DNA of 64,000 nucleotides from Galbitalea sp036499165 (GCA_036499165.1 DASYEE010000132.1:3276-67275), one strand, 5' to 3'. Positions 7,608 through 18,128 are shown, numbered from the stretch's first letter. Made by a program: numbers and translations. Notes: generated by a model from the letters alone, not told the origin.

Positions 7608-7836
7608 TGCGACGCCTGAGCTCAAGGCCGGCGTTCGCCAGCCTGGCAAGATGCTTCTTATGCACCGCCTGTCGCGAGACTCCGAGGGCCAGCGCGACGT
7701 CCCCCCACGACCACCCCGCGCGCATGGCGTGCTCGACCCCGGCGTCTTCGAGGCGATCTGCTAGCTCGCGAAGCGCAACGACGGCGGCGAGCTGGTCGGC
7801 GGGGCCCCCGAGGGGCGATGGGGAGGCATCCGGCAT
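7600..7836 (-). CDS. Small helix-turn-helix DNA-binding protein
   Basis: The 78-residue protein has one HTH (about residues 40-65, WSWGDVALALGVSRQAVHKKHLARL). It overlaps the Clp_N gene by 8 bp and precedes the DUF1772 gene. The palindrome TAAGCAAC...GTTGCT begins 2 bp before its ATG and recurs before DUF1772, which makes autoregulation plus control of DUF1772 likely. No Shine-Dalgarno is seen between operator and ATG, so leaderless translation is probable. Confidence 0.82.
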   Translation of the reverse strand: MPDASPSPLGGPADQLAAVVALRELADRLEDAGVEHAMRAGWSWGDVALALGVSRQAVHKKHLARLANAGLELRRRNG

Positions 7837-7837
7837 G

Positions 7838-7855
7838 TAAGCAACCTAGGTTGCT
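7838..7855. promoter_or_regulatory. Palindromic operator before the HTH gene
   Basis: TAAGCAAC-CTAG-GTTGCT lies directly upstream of the ATG at 7836 and matches the operator at 7093-7112. Confidence 0.7.
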
Positions 7856-7914
7856 CGCGCGCACTCGTCAATCGCTGGCGAGCCGCACCAGACCGCAGCG
7901 GCCCCGACGGATAC

Positions 7915-8826
7915 CTAATTCGTCGGGGTCGGTGACGGCGTCGGGCTCGATGTTGATGGAGTGAACGATGCGCCAGCGGCCTGGAACACGAACGTCTGGA
8001 AGTCGCTCGCGCTCGAATAGCTGGACGGGATGTACTGCAGCCCGTCGACGATGATCACGGGCGGGGTGTCAACCGTCGCGATATTGGAATCTGGCAGCGG
8101 TCCGGTGCGTGCGCGATTGCTCGCGGCCGTGACCCACGACTTGAATCTCTCCTTGTTGACGCAACTCGTTATCGGCCCAGTGTTCTGCACCGGCGCACCC
8201 TGCACCACCTGGAGGATTTGCGCGTTCGAGAGACCTGCCGTGCCCGACTTTGGTTCCTTCGCGTACATGGCCTGCGTGAAGGCCCAGTAGTCGTCGGGCG
8301 AGAAGTTCGCGACGCAGGCCGCAGCATTTGCAGCTCTTGTCGAATACTGGCTGCCGAGCGACTCACGATCGAGGAACGAGATCGGATGGAACTCGACGGT
8401 CGCCGCGCCCGAGTTCATCCACGACGAGATCTGCTTCTCGTTCGCGGCCACGAACTTGCCGCAAACCGAGCAGAAGAAGTCGCCATAGAAGCGGATCGTC
8501 ACAACGCTCGAAGTCTTGCTGCGCGTGGTCGGCACGGGCTGGCCGTCGCGCCGAATGGCGTCGGTGCGCTCCGCTGAGAAGCCCTTGCCGATCGTGATGC
8601 CGTCGCTTCGCATGTTGAGCGGCCCGGAGGATGCCGGTGTCACGCTGTTGAGCAGGACGAGGGCGACCACGGTCAGGATCACGAGGATCCCGACGCCGAC
8701 ACCGCCCTGGATCAGCCGCCGGTTGCGCTTCTCCTTTTTGCGGTGCGCGTCCCGCAACGACTTCGCCTTTTCGCGAGCTGCCTCACGCCTGGCGTTGTTG
8801 TTGCGACCGTCGTCGCTGTCACTCAT
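7915..8826 (-). CDS. Membrane-anchored DsbA/thioredoxin-fold protein
   Basis: A 303-residue protein: charged cytoplasmic N-terminus, one membrane segment (about residues 38-60), then a DsbA-like domain with redox motif CSVC (FYGDFFCSVCGKF) and a C-terminal TPVIIVDG-like cis-Pro loop (VDTPPVIIVDG). A Ser/Thr/Pro-rich tail ends the protein. It probably handles thiol-disulfide exchange of exported proteins, as the actinobacterial DsbA family does. The start at 8826 is supported by GGGGA upstream. Confidence 0.85.
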   Translation of the reverse strand: MSDSDDGRNNNARREAAREKAKSLRDAHRKKEKRNRRLIQGGVGVGILVILTVVALVLLNSVTPASSGPLNMRSDGITIGKGFSAERTDAIRRDGQPVPTTRSKTSSVVTIRFYGDFFCSVCGKFVAANEKQISSWMNSGAATVEFHPISFLDRESLGSQYSTRAANAAACVANFSPDDYWAFTQAMYAKEPKSGTAGLSNAQILQVVQGAPVQNTGPITSCVNKERFKSWVTAASNRARTGPLPDSNIATVDTPPVIIVDGLQYIPSSYSSASDFQTFVFQAAGASFTPSTSSPTPSPTPTN

Positions 8827-9042
8827 GTATCCCCGCTCGGATGTCGACCGTTCAAACCAACGATGGTAGATGGCCATTCTGGGAATGCCCGGTAGGGCCG
8901 TACCAGACTAGTCAACCGTGCAGGCGCCTCGTTACTCCTTCCCCCGTCCGGGTGACATAATGTCCTTTGGTGCACCGAAGCACCGCATCCATCACAACGG
9001 ATCGTCCGGCACGTACCTGCCGGTGAAGGAGAAATTGAAGTA

Positions 9043-10143
<1,101 letters not shown>

Positions 10144-10170
10144 TCGTCGCGAAAGCAACGTTTGTCGAAG

Positions 10171-10212
10171 CGAGCCCGCCGCCTTCTCGCAAGGTGACGG
10201 GCTCGTTTCATT
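10171..10212 (+). terminator. Rho-independent terminator after the ABC ATPase gene
   Basis: Stem CGAGCCCG (10171-10178) pairs with CGGGCTCG (10198-10205), followed by TTTCATTT. It ends shortly before the DUF4032 gene's ribosome binding site. Confidence 0.75.
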
Positions 10213-10227
10213 TATGAGGGACCATCC

Positions 10228-11550
10228 ATGAGCGGCGCACTCAACATCACGTCGGCCATCGCAGACTCCGCCCTGCTCGACCTGCCCTGGAACCTGCCGC
10301 TCGAGCTGTGGCCCGACGACAACATCGCAACCCTCCCCAAGGGAATCTCGCGCCACCTGGTGCGCTTTGCTCACCTCGGCGGGTATGTGATCGCGATCAA
10401 AGAGACCTCGGCAGAGTTCGCCCGCCGCGAGTACGAGATGCTGCGGGCGCTGCAGCGGCTCGAGATCCCCTGTGTCGACCCCGTCGCCGTGATCACCAAC
10501 CGGACGGATGCCGACGGTAACCCGCTCGACTCCGTACTGGTCACCCGACACCTCAAGTTCTCGCTCCCGTATCGCGCGCTGTATTCGCAGAGCCTCCGAC
10601 CGGATACGGCGACCCGACTCGTAGACGCGCTCGCGGTGCTGCTGGTTCGACTCCACATCGTGGGCTTCTTCTGGGGGGACGTCTCACTCTCCAACACCCT
10701 GTTCCGGCGCGATGCTGGTGCGTTCGCCGCCTACCTCGTCGACGCCGAGACCGGCCAGCTCTACGACGGACTCTCGAACGGGCAGCGAGAGAACGACCTC
10801 GAGATCGCACGCGTCAATATCGCCGGGGAACTCTTCGACCTGCAGGCCGGCGGTCGCCTCGAAGAGGACATCGATCCCATTGAAATCTCGGACGGCATCC
10901 TGACGGCCTACCGCAACCTCTGGAAAGAGCTCACCGGGTCCGAGGAGTTCGACCAGTCCGAGCGCTGGCGCATCAACCAGAGAGTCGAACGCCTGAACCA
11001 CCTCGGATTCGATATCGAGGAACTCGCGATCAAAACCGACGAGACCGGCACGCAGGTGCGCATCCAGCCGAAGGTCGTCGATGCTGGCCACCACTCGCGG
11101 CGGCTCCTCCGGCTCACCGGACTCGACGCCCAGGAGAACCAGGCCAGGCGTCTCCTCAACGACCTCGACTCGTACACGGTTACCTTCGGAAAGAAGGATG
11201 AAGACGAAGAGATGGTCGCGCACGAGTGGCTCGCGCAGGTGTTCGAGCCGGTCATCCGTGCGATTCCCAAAGACCTGCGCGGCAAACTCGAGCCGGCCGA
11301 GGTGTTCCACCAGCTGCTCGAGCACCGCTGGTACATGTCGCAGCGCGAGGGCCGGGATGTCCCGCTGGCCGAAGCGCTCGGATCCTACGTCGACACGGTG
11401 CTTCGTCACCGCCGCGACGAGCAGACCGTCATCCAGCCGCCCACCGAGGCGATCACCCTGCCCCTTCTCACCGATACCGGTGCGCTGGCTGCCATCTCCG
11501 CCGACGGTGACGACGCAGACGACGCAGACGACTGGCGCAAGAACGTCTGA
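10228..11550 (+). CDS. DUF4032 protein with WaaP/InaA-type kinase-like N-domain
   Basis: The 440-residue protein begins with a kinase-like fold: IAIKETSAEFARREYEML resembles a lysine-bearing beta3/alphaC region and LHIVGFFWGDVSLSNTLF resembles the HxD-type catalytic loop of lipopolysaccharide-kinase-like proteins, here with GD in place of HGD. YLVDAETGQ may be the metal-binding segment. The C-terminal half matches DUF4032 in character. Substrate unknown. It follows the ABC ATPase after a terminator and ends near a large palindrome. Confidence 0.8.
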   Translation: MSGALNITSAIADSALLDLPWNLPLELWPDDNIATLPKGISRHLVRFAHLGGYVIAIKETSAEFARREYEMLRALQRLEIPCVDPVAVITNRTDADGNPLDSVLVTRHLKFSLPYRALYSQSLRPDTATRLVDALAVLLVRLHIVGFFWGDVSLSNTLFRRDAGAFAAYLVDAETGQLYDGLSNGQRENDLEIARVNIAGELFDLQAGGRLEEDIDPIEISDGILTAYRNLWKELTGSEEFDQSERWRINQRVERLNHLGFDIEELAIKTDETGTQVRIQPKVVDAGHHSRRLLRLTGLDAQENQARRLLNDLDSYTVTFGKKDEDEEMVAHEWLAQVFEPVIRAIPKDLRGKLEPAEVFHQLLEHRWYMSQREGRDVPLAEALGSYVDTVLRHRRDEQTVIQPPTEAITLPLLTDTGALAAISADGDDADDADDWRKNV

Positions 11551-11571
11551 CGCCGGGCGGCACCCGCCGTC

Positions 11572-11626
11572 GAGTTGCCCCACATGGCTGCTCCGACCCG
11601 GTTAGAGCGGCCATTTGGGGCAACTC
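11572..11626. repeat. Palindromic repeat family B, copy 1
   Basis: Arms 11572-11593 and 11605-11626 (22 nt, 20 matching) enclose an 11-nt loop, between two convergent genes. The core CCCCAAATGGC is shared with a second copy at 27948-28008 that has the same loop length. It may act as a bidirectional terminator. Confidence 0.8.
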
Positions 11627-11672
11627 AGCGCAGTGGCAACTCAGCGCAGTGGGGACTCAGCGTGGTGGGGGG

Positions 11673-12677
11673 TCAGCTGGCGCGGCGCCGGGCGATCTCG
11701 TAGAGGGCGACGCTGACGGCAATGCCGGCGTTCAGTGATTCCGTTGTCGACGAGATCGGGATCGACACGACGGCATCGCAGGTCTCGGTGACGAGGCGCG
11801 AGAGGCCCTTGCCTTCGCTACCCACCACCAGCAGCACCGGCTCGTTCGCGAGGGTCAGCGTCGGCAGCGACATGTCGCCGCCTCCATCGAGCCCCAGCAC
11901 GAACACGCCGCGCGCCTTGAAATCCTTGAGCGTCTGGGTGAGATTCGACGCCATCGCGACGGGGGTTCGCGCCGCCGCACCGGCCGAGGTCTTCCACGCC
12001 GAGGCGGTCAGACCGACCGAACGGCGCTGCGGAACGATGACGCCCTGCCCGCCGAACGCGGCAACCGATCGGATGATCGCTCCCAGGTTTCTCGGGTCCG
12101 TAATGCCATCCAGCGCGACGAACAACGGCTTCTGGCCGCGGCTGATCGCCTTCTCCAGCAGTTCGACCGGGTGCGAATACTCGTAGGGCGGAACCTTCAG
12201 CGCGAGGCCCTGGTGCACGGAGTCGTAGCCAGCCAACCGGTCGAGCTCGGGGCGCATGACCTCGAGAACCGGGATGCCGCGATGATTAGCGAGGTTCAGG
12301 GCCTCCTTGACCCGGTCATCCACCTCGATCCGCGCCGCAACGTAGAGCGCAGTTGCAGGAATGCGTGCTCGGAGCGCCTCGACCACGGAGTTGCGGCCGG
12401 TGACGACCTCACTCTCGTCGGCAGTCTTGTTGCGGCTGCGCGGCCGGGCCGGGCCGGGCGATGGGTCACGCTGCTGCTTCGGGCGACCACCGGCGGCGGA
12501 GTAGCGGTCGGCTGCCGCCTTGCGCTTTCCCGCGGGATGGTACGGACGATCCTCCGCCTTGGGGGTGGGCTTCTTGCCCTCGAGGGCCTGGCGTCCCTGC
12601 CCTCCGGAGCCGACCTGTGGACCCTTCCGCGACTTGCGCACGGCGCCCGCGCGGGGCTTGCTGCTGGGGTTCTTCAC
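11673..12677 (-). CDS. rlmB: 23S rRNA (guanosine-2'-O)-methyltransferase RlmB (TrmH/SpoU family)
   Basis: The three SPOUT motifs are present: NLGAIIRSVAAFG, LLVVGSEGKGLSRLV and ISSTTESLNAGIAVSVALYE, forming the knotted SAM site. The first ~90 residues are a basic, low-complexity extension common in actinobacterial RlmB. An RNA-substrate-binding domain (VVTGRNSVVEALRAR) follows. Its product methylates G2251 of 23S rRNA in the known enzyme. It overlaps the cysS stop by 4 bp (ATGA), the usual cysS-rlmB operon. Confidence 0.93.
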   Translation of the reverse strand: MKNPSSKPRAGAVRKSRKGPQVGSGGQGRQALEGKKPTPKAEDRPYHPAGKRKAAADRYSAAGGRPKQQRDPSPGPARPRSRNKTADESEVVTGRNSVVEALRARIPATALYVAARIEVDDRVKEALNLANHRGIPVLEVMRPELDRLAGYDSVHQGLALKVPPYEYSHPVELLEKAISRGQKPLFVALDGITDPRNLGAIIRSVAAFGGQGVIVPQRRSVGLTASAWKTSAGAAARTPVAMASNLTQTLKDFKARGVFVLGLDGGGDMSLPTLTLANEPVLLVVGSEGKGLSRLVTETCDAVVSIPISSTTESLNAGIAVSVALYEIARRRAS

Positions 12678-14089
12678 GATTCAATGCTCCAATGTGTGCC
12701 GGTAGGCGAATCTTCAACCGTAATGCCCGCTTCTGCCAGTTCATCACGAATGCGGTCTGCGGCGGTGAAATCGCGTGCAGCCCGGGCGGCCTCGCGATCG
12801 GCGATGAGCCGCTCGACAAGGGCAGCCAGGGCGTGGTCGCCTGGCGTCGCGGAAGCAGATTTCCATTCCGGCGAGTGCGGATTGATACCGAGAACCTCGG
12901 TCATTGCCGTCACCTCGCCACGGATCGCCGCTGCCACCCCGAGGTCTTCAAGGTCGAGGGCAGCGTTGCCGGCTCGAACCCGATCGTGCAGCACCGCGAG
13001 CGCCTGCGGAACCGCGAGATCGTCATCCATCGCGGCCGCGAATTCGGCAGGAATCACCGGTGCTCCGCTGCCCGCAAAGCGGGTTGACTCGAGTCGCCTG
13101 CTGGCGCGGGTGAGGAACGTCTCGATGCGATCGAGCGCGGCCTCCGCCTCGACCAGGGCGCCGTCGTGATAGTCGATCGTCGACCGGTAGTGAGCAGAGC
13201 CGAGGTAGTAGCGCACGACCAGCGGCGCAGCCAGGTCGAGAAATTCGGATGCGTAGATCGAGTTCCCGAGCGACTTCGACATCTTCTGGCCGTTCACGTT
13301 GACGAGCCCGTTGTGTACCCAGTAGCTCGCGAACGCGTCGCCCGCCGCCGTCGACTGGGCGAGCTCGTTTTCGTGGTGCGGGAAGCGGAGGTCGAGGCCG
13401 CCGCCGTGGATGTCGAACGCAGTGCCGAGATAGCGCGCCGACATCGCAGAGCACTCGATGTGCCAGCCGGGGCGTCCCGCTCCCCAGGGGGAAACCCAGG
13501 ATGCCGAGGCCGGCTCGTCTGGCTTGCTGCCCTTCCAGAGGGCGAAATCCTGCGGCGCCCGCTTGCCGCGAGGGTCGGCATCCGTCGCCGCGACCATGTC
13601 GGTGAGCCGCTGGTTCGAGAGCTCCCCATAAGACGGCCAGCTCGCGGTGTCGAAGTAGACATCCCCGGAGCCATCGGCAGCCGGATACGCGTGGCCGAGC
13701 TCGATCAGGCGGGCGATGGTCTCCTGCATCTGGGTGACGCTGGCGGTCGCGCGCGGCTCGTAGGTGGGCGCGAGAATCCCGAGCCTCCGGTACGCGTCGG
13801 TGAACTCGAGTTCGTAACGGTAGGCGAGCGCCCACCATGTTTCGGTCGAGGAAGCGTTCGCGAGGATCTTGTCGTCGATGTCGGTGACGTTGCGAACCAG
13901 CGTCACGTCGAACCCGCGGTAGGCGAACCAGCGTCGCCACAGGTCATAGACGAGGGCAGAACGCAGGTGACCGATATGCGGCGACGACTGCACGGTCGGG
14001 CCGCAGACGTAGACCCCGACCTGCCCCGGCACGAGCGGGACGAAGTCGGTAGTGGCCTGCGCCCTGGTGTCGTACAGCCGGATACTCAC
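12674..14089 (-). CDS. cysS: Cysteinyl-tRNA synthetase
   Basis: The 471-residue class I synthetase shows the HIGH signature in SSPHIGHLRSALVYD, zinc-site Cys/His residues, and KMSKS in GQKMSKSLGNSIY. It joins cysteine to tRNA-Cys. It has the typical length and is coupled to rlmB by a 4-bp overlap, with ispDF and carD just upstream on the same strand. Confidence 0.97.
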   Translation of the reverse strand: MSIRLYDTRAQATTDFVPLVPGQVGVYVCGPTVQSSPHIGHLRSALVYDLWRRWFAYRGFDVTLVRNVTDIDDKILANASSTETWWALAYRYELEFTDAYRRLGILAPTYEPRATASVTQMQETIARLIELGHAYPAADGSGDVYFDTASWPSYGELSNQRLTDMVAATDADPRGKRAPQDFALWKGSKPDEPASASWVSPWGAGRPGWHIECSAMSARYLGTAFDIHGGGLDLRFPHHENELAQSTAAGDAFASYWVHNGLVNVNGQKMSKSLGNSIYASEFLDLAAPLVVRYYLGSAHYRSTIDYHDGALVEAEAALDRIETFLTRASRRLESTRFAGSGAPVIPAEFAAAMDDDLAVPQALAVLHDRVRAGNAALDLEDLGVAAAIRGEVTAMTEVLGINPHSPEWKSASATPGDHALAALVERLIADREAARAARDFTAADRIRDELAEAGITVEDSPTGTHWSIES

Positions 14090-14119
14090 CCCGAAAGTTT
14101 ACCGACTGGCGCCGGGAGG

Positions 14120-15274
14120 TTACGTAGCCAAAAGAGCGGTGGCAATAGCCGCGATACCCTCACCGCGACCCGTGAATCCGAGGCCGTCGGATGTCGTGGC
14201 CGAGACACTCACCGGGGCTCCGAGCACCGCAGACAGCACCGCCTCCACCTCGGCTCGGCGTGGGGCGAGTTTGGGGCGATTGCCAATCACCTGCACGCTC
14301 ACGTTCAGGATCCGCAATCCCGCGTCGGTCACGAGCGCAAGCGTCTCGCGCAGGAAGACCTCACCACGTGCCGCCTCGAACCGCGGGGCGTCGGTGCCGA
14401 ATCGGCCGCCGATGTCGCCGAGGCCAGCCGCAGACAGCAGTGCATCGCAGATGGCGTGGGCCACGGCATCCCCGTCGCTGTGGCCAGCGAGTCCCGGTTC
14501 GCCCGGCCACAACACTCCCCCGAGCCAGAGCGGCTGTGCCGAATCAAATGCATGGACGTCGATGCCGATTCCGGTGCGAGTGGCCTGCACGGCGTGCGTC
14601 GGCCCCACGATGGACTCCGCGCGGTCGAGATCGGCTGGCGTCGTGATCTTGAAGGCCAGCGGATCGCCGTCGATGATGTGCACGGGATGCCCGGCCGCGG
14701 CATAGACGGCTGCATCGTCTGTCATCGATTGCGGGGATGCGTTGTATGCGTCCCTCAGCTTGTGCAACGGAAAGCCCTGGGGCGTCTGCATTGCAGCCAG
14801 CTGGGAGCGGTCGATCGTCTCCACCGCTCGCCCGGCATCCACTCGCTTGATGGTGTCTGTGACTGCGAGCCCGGGAACGACCCCTTCGCCGGTTCGACGC
14901 ACCTCAGCCGCCACCGAAGCGAACAGGGAGACGGGCGCGAATGGTCGCGCCGCATCGTGAACGAGTACGTATTTCACGCTCTCCGAGAGAGCCGCAAGAC
15001 CGTTGCCAACAGATTCGTGCCTGTCAGCGGCACCCTCGACCACCATGATGTCGTCCCAGTTGGGCGAGATCGAGCGACAGATGGCGTCGGCGTCATCCGA
15101 CCACTCTCGCGAAGCGACCACGACGATCTCGACCGGCTCAGCGAGCGCGAGCACCGGCTCGATAGCGCGCTGAAGCAGCGTCTTGCCGCCGACTTTCACG
15201 TACGCCTTCGGCACAGGGGCGCCGAGACGCGACCCACTGCCAGCAGCGACGATCACCACACCGAGCTCTGCCAC
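14120..15274 (-). CDS. ispDF: Bifunctional IspD/IspF of the MEP isoprenoid pathway
   Basis: Residues 1-~220 form the IspD cytidylyltransferase (AAGSGSRLGAPVPKAYVKV; later VLVHDAARPF). Residues ~230-384 form IspF (GIGIDVHAF, then GHSDGDAVAHAICDALL) with the zinc-binding residues. The fusion performs two non-consecutive steps, making CDP-methylerythritol and the cyclic 2,4-diphosphate. It lies 15 bp after carD, probably cotranscribed with it and upstream of cysS. Confidence 0.96.
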   Translation of the reverse strand: MAELGVVIVAAGSGSRLGAPVPKAYVKVGGKTLLQRAIEPVLALAEPVEIVVVASREWSDDADAICRSISPNWDDIMVVEGAADRHESVGNGLAALSESVKYVLVHDAARPFAPVSLFASVAAEVRRTGEGVVPGLAVTDTIKRVDAGRAVETIDRSQLAAMQTPQGFPLHKLRDAYNASPQSMTDDAAVYAAAGHPVHIIDGDPLAFKITTPADLDRAESIVGPTHAVQATRTGIGIDVHAFDSAQPLWLGGVLWPGEPGLAGHSDGDAVAHAICDALLSAAGLGDIGGRFGTDAPRFEAARGEVFLRETLALVTDAGLRILNVSVQVIGNRPKLAPRRAEVEAVLSAVLGAPVSVSATTSDGLGFTGRGEGIAAIATALLAT

Positions 15275-15289
15275 GGTGCTAGCGAGTCT

Positions 15290-15772
15290 TTAGGAGGCCA
15301 GTACCTCGTCGAGAACCGTCGAGGCCTTCTCTTCGTCGGTCTTCTCGGCAAGTGCGAGCTCTGAGATGAGGATCTGGCGAGCCTTCGCAAGCATGCGCTT
15401 CTCACCAGCGGACAGACCGCGATCCTGGTCACGACGCCACAGGTCACGAACGACCTCTGACACCTTGATCACGTCGCCCGAAGCCAGCTTCTCGAGGTTT
15501 GCCTTGTAGCGGCGCGACCAGTTGGTCGGCTCTTCGGTGAAAGGCGCGCGCAGCACCTCGAACACCTTGTCGAGGCCTTCGCGACCGATGACGTCGCGAA
15601 CGCCGACCAGGTCGACATTGTCCGCGGGAACCTCGATCGTCAAATCGCCCTGGGTGACGTTGAGTTTCAGGTAGAGCTTCTCTTCGCCCTTGATGATCCT
15701 CTTCTTCACCTCGGTGATCGTTGCTGCGCCGTGGTGGGGGTAAACGACTGTTTCGCCAACCTCAAAAAGCAT
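15290..15772 (-). CDS. carD: CarD-family RNA polymerase-binding regulator
   Basis: A 160-residue protein starting MLFEVGETVVYPHHGAATITEV, the RNAP-interacting Tudor-like domain, with a helical C-terminal DNA-binding part. CarD stabilises open complexes at rRNA and many housekeeping promoters. The start at 15772 follows GGAG and matches the family N-terminus; a longer reading adds 12 unrelated residues. The position before ispDF is conserved in actinobacteria. Confidence 0.96.
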   Translation of the reverse strand: MLFEVGETVVYPHHGAATITEVKKRIIKGEEKLYLKLNVTQGDLTIEVPADNVDLVGVRDVIGREGLDKVFEVLRAPFTEEPTNWSRRYKANLEKLASGDVIKVSEVVRDLWRRDQDRGLSAGEKRMLAKARQILISELALAEKTDEEKASTVLDEVLAS

Positions 15773-15880
15773 GAATGGGGCTCCGTTCGAAGACCTCAAG
15801 TTTACCACAGGCGTCCGAGCCGGATTGGGGCGGGGATAGGTTGATGACTATGCTGCCGAGCCTGGAGACCTCCGCCCCGT

Positions 15881-17395
15881 ATGCCGAATAACGAATATGG
15901 CGATTTCCAGACGCCGATCGAGCTGGCGCGGCAGGTCATCGCGCTCCTTCCCCGGACGGAGTGGACGAGCATCCTCGAGCCAGCCTGCGGAACGGGGACC
16001 TTCCTGAAGGCAGCCGCCGAAGCATTCCCGGATGCTCGGCGGTACGGTGTCGAACTGCAACCGGAGTACGCACTGGGCGCGCGGGCGTATGGGGAGATCG
16101 TCGTCGCTGATGCCCTGCAGATCGATTTCGCTGGTGCGTTCGACTGGCCGAGCGACGGCAAGCTCCTCGTGATCGGCAACCCGCCATGGGTCACCAGCGC
16201 AGACCTCACGGGATTCGCGTCGGCGAACCGGCCGACGCTCAGCAACATCAGGGGGCTGCGCGGCATCGAGGCGATGACCGGCGCGTCCAACTTCGATATC
16301 GCCGAGGCCATCATCCTCAGGCTTATCGCGACCCTTGGCCACCTCTCGCCGACCATCGTGTTGCTCTGCAAGACCCAGGTCGCCCGAAACCTGCTCACGT
16401 ACGCCGCGCAGTTTTCGCTGCCGATCTCTGGCGTGCGGTTGTACGGAATCGACTCCAAAAAATGGTTCGGCGCCGGAGCAGATGCCTGTCTATTAACGTT
16501 TTCGGTGGGCACGGCGGCGACGGGCTACTCCGCTGACGTGTATGCCGACCTCGGCACGGAGCACCTGGTCACCCGCATCGGAGTCGTGGGCGATCGCCTC
16601 GTCTCCAATCTCGATGCTTACGAGCGCACCCGCGCGGCCGACGGTGTCTCTCCCGTGACGTGGTGGCAGGGCATCAAGCACGACGCCACCCAGGTCATGG
16701 AGCTCGTCGAGCGGGATGGCCCGCACACGAAGTCTGGCGTCGTTGTCGATGTCGAAGCCGAATACGTCTACCCCCTTGCCAAGAGCACCGACGTGTTCCG
16801 CGGCACGGCCGCGTCGCCGCGCAAATGGATGCTCGTGCCCCAGCAGCACACGGGAGACGACACCAGAATCCTCGAACGGACGGCACCGCGACTGTGGGCC
16901 TACCTGACCGACAACGGCGACGCCCTCGACGGGCGACGGTCATCCATCTATCGCGGGCGTCCTCGGTTCAGCATCTTCGGGGTGGGCCCGTACTCGTTTG
17001 CGCCGTACAAGGTCGCCATTTCGGCGATGCACAAGCGACCGGTATTCCGACTGGTCGGGCCGCAACATGGTCGACCCGTGATGTTCGACGACGTCTGCTA
17101 CTTCACGCCGTTCGAGGATGTCGCCCCGGCAGCGCTCGTAACCGCTCTACTCGAGAGCGCGGCCGCGACCGCCCTGCTCGGCTCGCTCTCGTTCGTCGAC
17201 GCCAAGCGCCCCGTCACCAAGAAACTGCTGCAGCGCCTTGACCTTGCCGTGCTGGCAACAGAGTGCTCGAGCGACCAGCTGGTCGCTCGAGCCGCGCAGC
17301 TGTGTGGCGAAGTCGGTGAGCGCCGTTCGCGCGACGAACTGGCGGTCTCTCTCGACGTGCTGCTGGATTCGTGGGGCCGCGACTCATCGACCTGA
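15881..17395 (+). CDS. Solitary N6-adenine-type DNA methyltransferase
   Basis: The 504-residue protein has SAM motif I EPACGTGTFL at 33-42 and catalytic motif IV NPPW at 100-103. The order (motif I before motif IV, with a large C-terminal region that may hold target recognition) fits gamma-type or type IIG-like adenine methyltransferases. No nuclease domain and no neighbouring restriction or specificity gene is present, so it is probably an orphan modification enzyme or a decayed system. Divergent from carD. The GGAG upstream is about 13 nt from the ATG, so the start is uncertain. Confidence 0.78.
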   Translation: MPNNEYGDFQTPIELARQVIALLPRTEWTSILEPACGTGTFLKAAAEAFPDARRYGVELQPEYALGARAYGEIVVADALQIDFAGAFDWPSDGKLLVIGNPPWVTSADLTGFASANRPTLSNIRGLRGIEAMTGASNFDIAEAIILRLIATLGHLSPTIVLLCKTQVARNLLTYAAQFSLPISGVRLYGIDSKKWFGAGADACLLTFSVGTAATGYSADVYADLGTEHLVTRIGVVGDRLVSNLDAYERTRAADGVSPVTWWQGIKHDATQVMELVERDGPHTKSGVVVDVEAEYVYPLAKSTDVFRGTAASPRKWMLVPQQHTGDDTRILERTAPRLWAYLTDNGDALDGRRSSIYRGRPRFSIFGVGPYSFAPYKVAISAMHKRPVFRLVGPQHGRPVMFDDVCYFTPFEDVAPAALVTALLESAAATALLGSLSFVDAKRPVTKKLLQRLDLAVLATECSSDQLVARAAQLCGEVGERRSRDELAVSLDVLLDSWGRDSST

Positions 17396-17469
17396 AGATT
17401 CCGCGCAAAACTGACTGGCGGACGCGGTTAGGCTAGACGTGTTCTGTACGGCACGTTCTGGAGGATCTC

Positions 17470-18066
17470 GTGAGACGACGCATCGCGGCTGCCGCTGTAT
17501 TCGCAGTCGGGCTAATGCTCGCCCTGGCTGCTTGCACGTTCATTACGCCGGTCGCGACAGGCCTCGCGTATGACCAGAGCGACGGCATCAGTGCGAATGT
17601 CGGTGCGATCCAGTTGCGCAACGCGTTCGTTGTCAGCGACGACGGCGAGAGCGCCAACTTCGTCGGTGTCGTGATCAACACGAGCAAGACCGACAAGGAT
17701 GTCAACTTCCAGTACGTCTCGCACGTCGACAACAAGACCGCCAACACCACCGTCACAGTGAAGGTCCCCGCTGGCGGAGTCATCTCCTACGGCGACCCGT
17801 CGACTCCCCAGCTGCAGTTCGACGCCATCGACGTCCAGCCGGGCGCACTGTTCAAAGTGTTTGTGCAGTACGGCAACGTCAGCGGAAAATCGCTGCGCTT
17901 GCCCGTCCTCACCTCGAGCCAGAGCTCATACCGACACCTGCTGCCGACCCCGACGCCAACGCCCACCGTGTGCGCGACGCCGGTGCCCTCTACCGACACG
18001 CAGGCGGGCATCACGATCCCCGGATGCCCGAACCCGTTGTCGACGGCTAAGCCCGTCACCAACTAG
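17470..18066 (+). CDS. Lipoprotein of unknown function
   Basis: A GTG start after GGAGGA gives a 198-residue protein with a signal peptide and lipobox LALAAC (lipidated Cys22). The mature part looks beta-rich, FxGVVINTSKTDKDVNFQYV suggesting an immunoglobulin-like fold, and ends with a Pro/Thr-rich tail. It follows the methyltransferase gene at 75 bp. No specific family recognised. Confidence 0.8.
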   Translation: MRRRIAAAAVFAVGLMLALAACTFITPVATGLAYDQSDGISANVGAIQLRNAFVVSDDGESANFVGVVINTSKTDKDVNFQYVSHVDNKTANTTVTVKVPAGGVISYGDPSTPQLQFDAIDVQPGALFKVFVQYGNVSGKSLRLPVLTSSQSSYRHLLPTPTPTPTVCATPVPSTDTQAGITIPGCPNPLSTAKPVTN

Positions 18067-18128
18067 CAGCGACGGGCTGCGCTGCGCGATCGGGCCGGCT
18101 CCAACCTGGCGAAGGCTACGCCTCGGGC

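Noticed and set aside
13166..15364. Very long plus-strand open frame over cysS and ispDF
   Set aside because: Antisense of two well-recognised genes; composition is typical of a shadow frame in GC-rich DNA.
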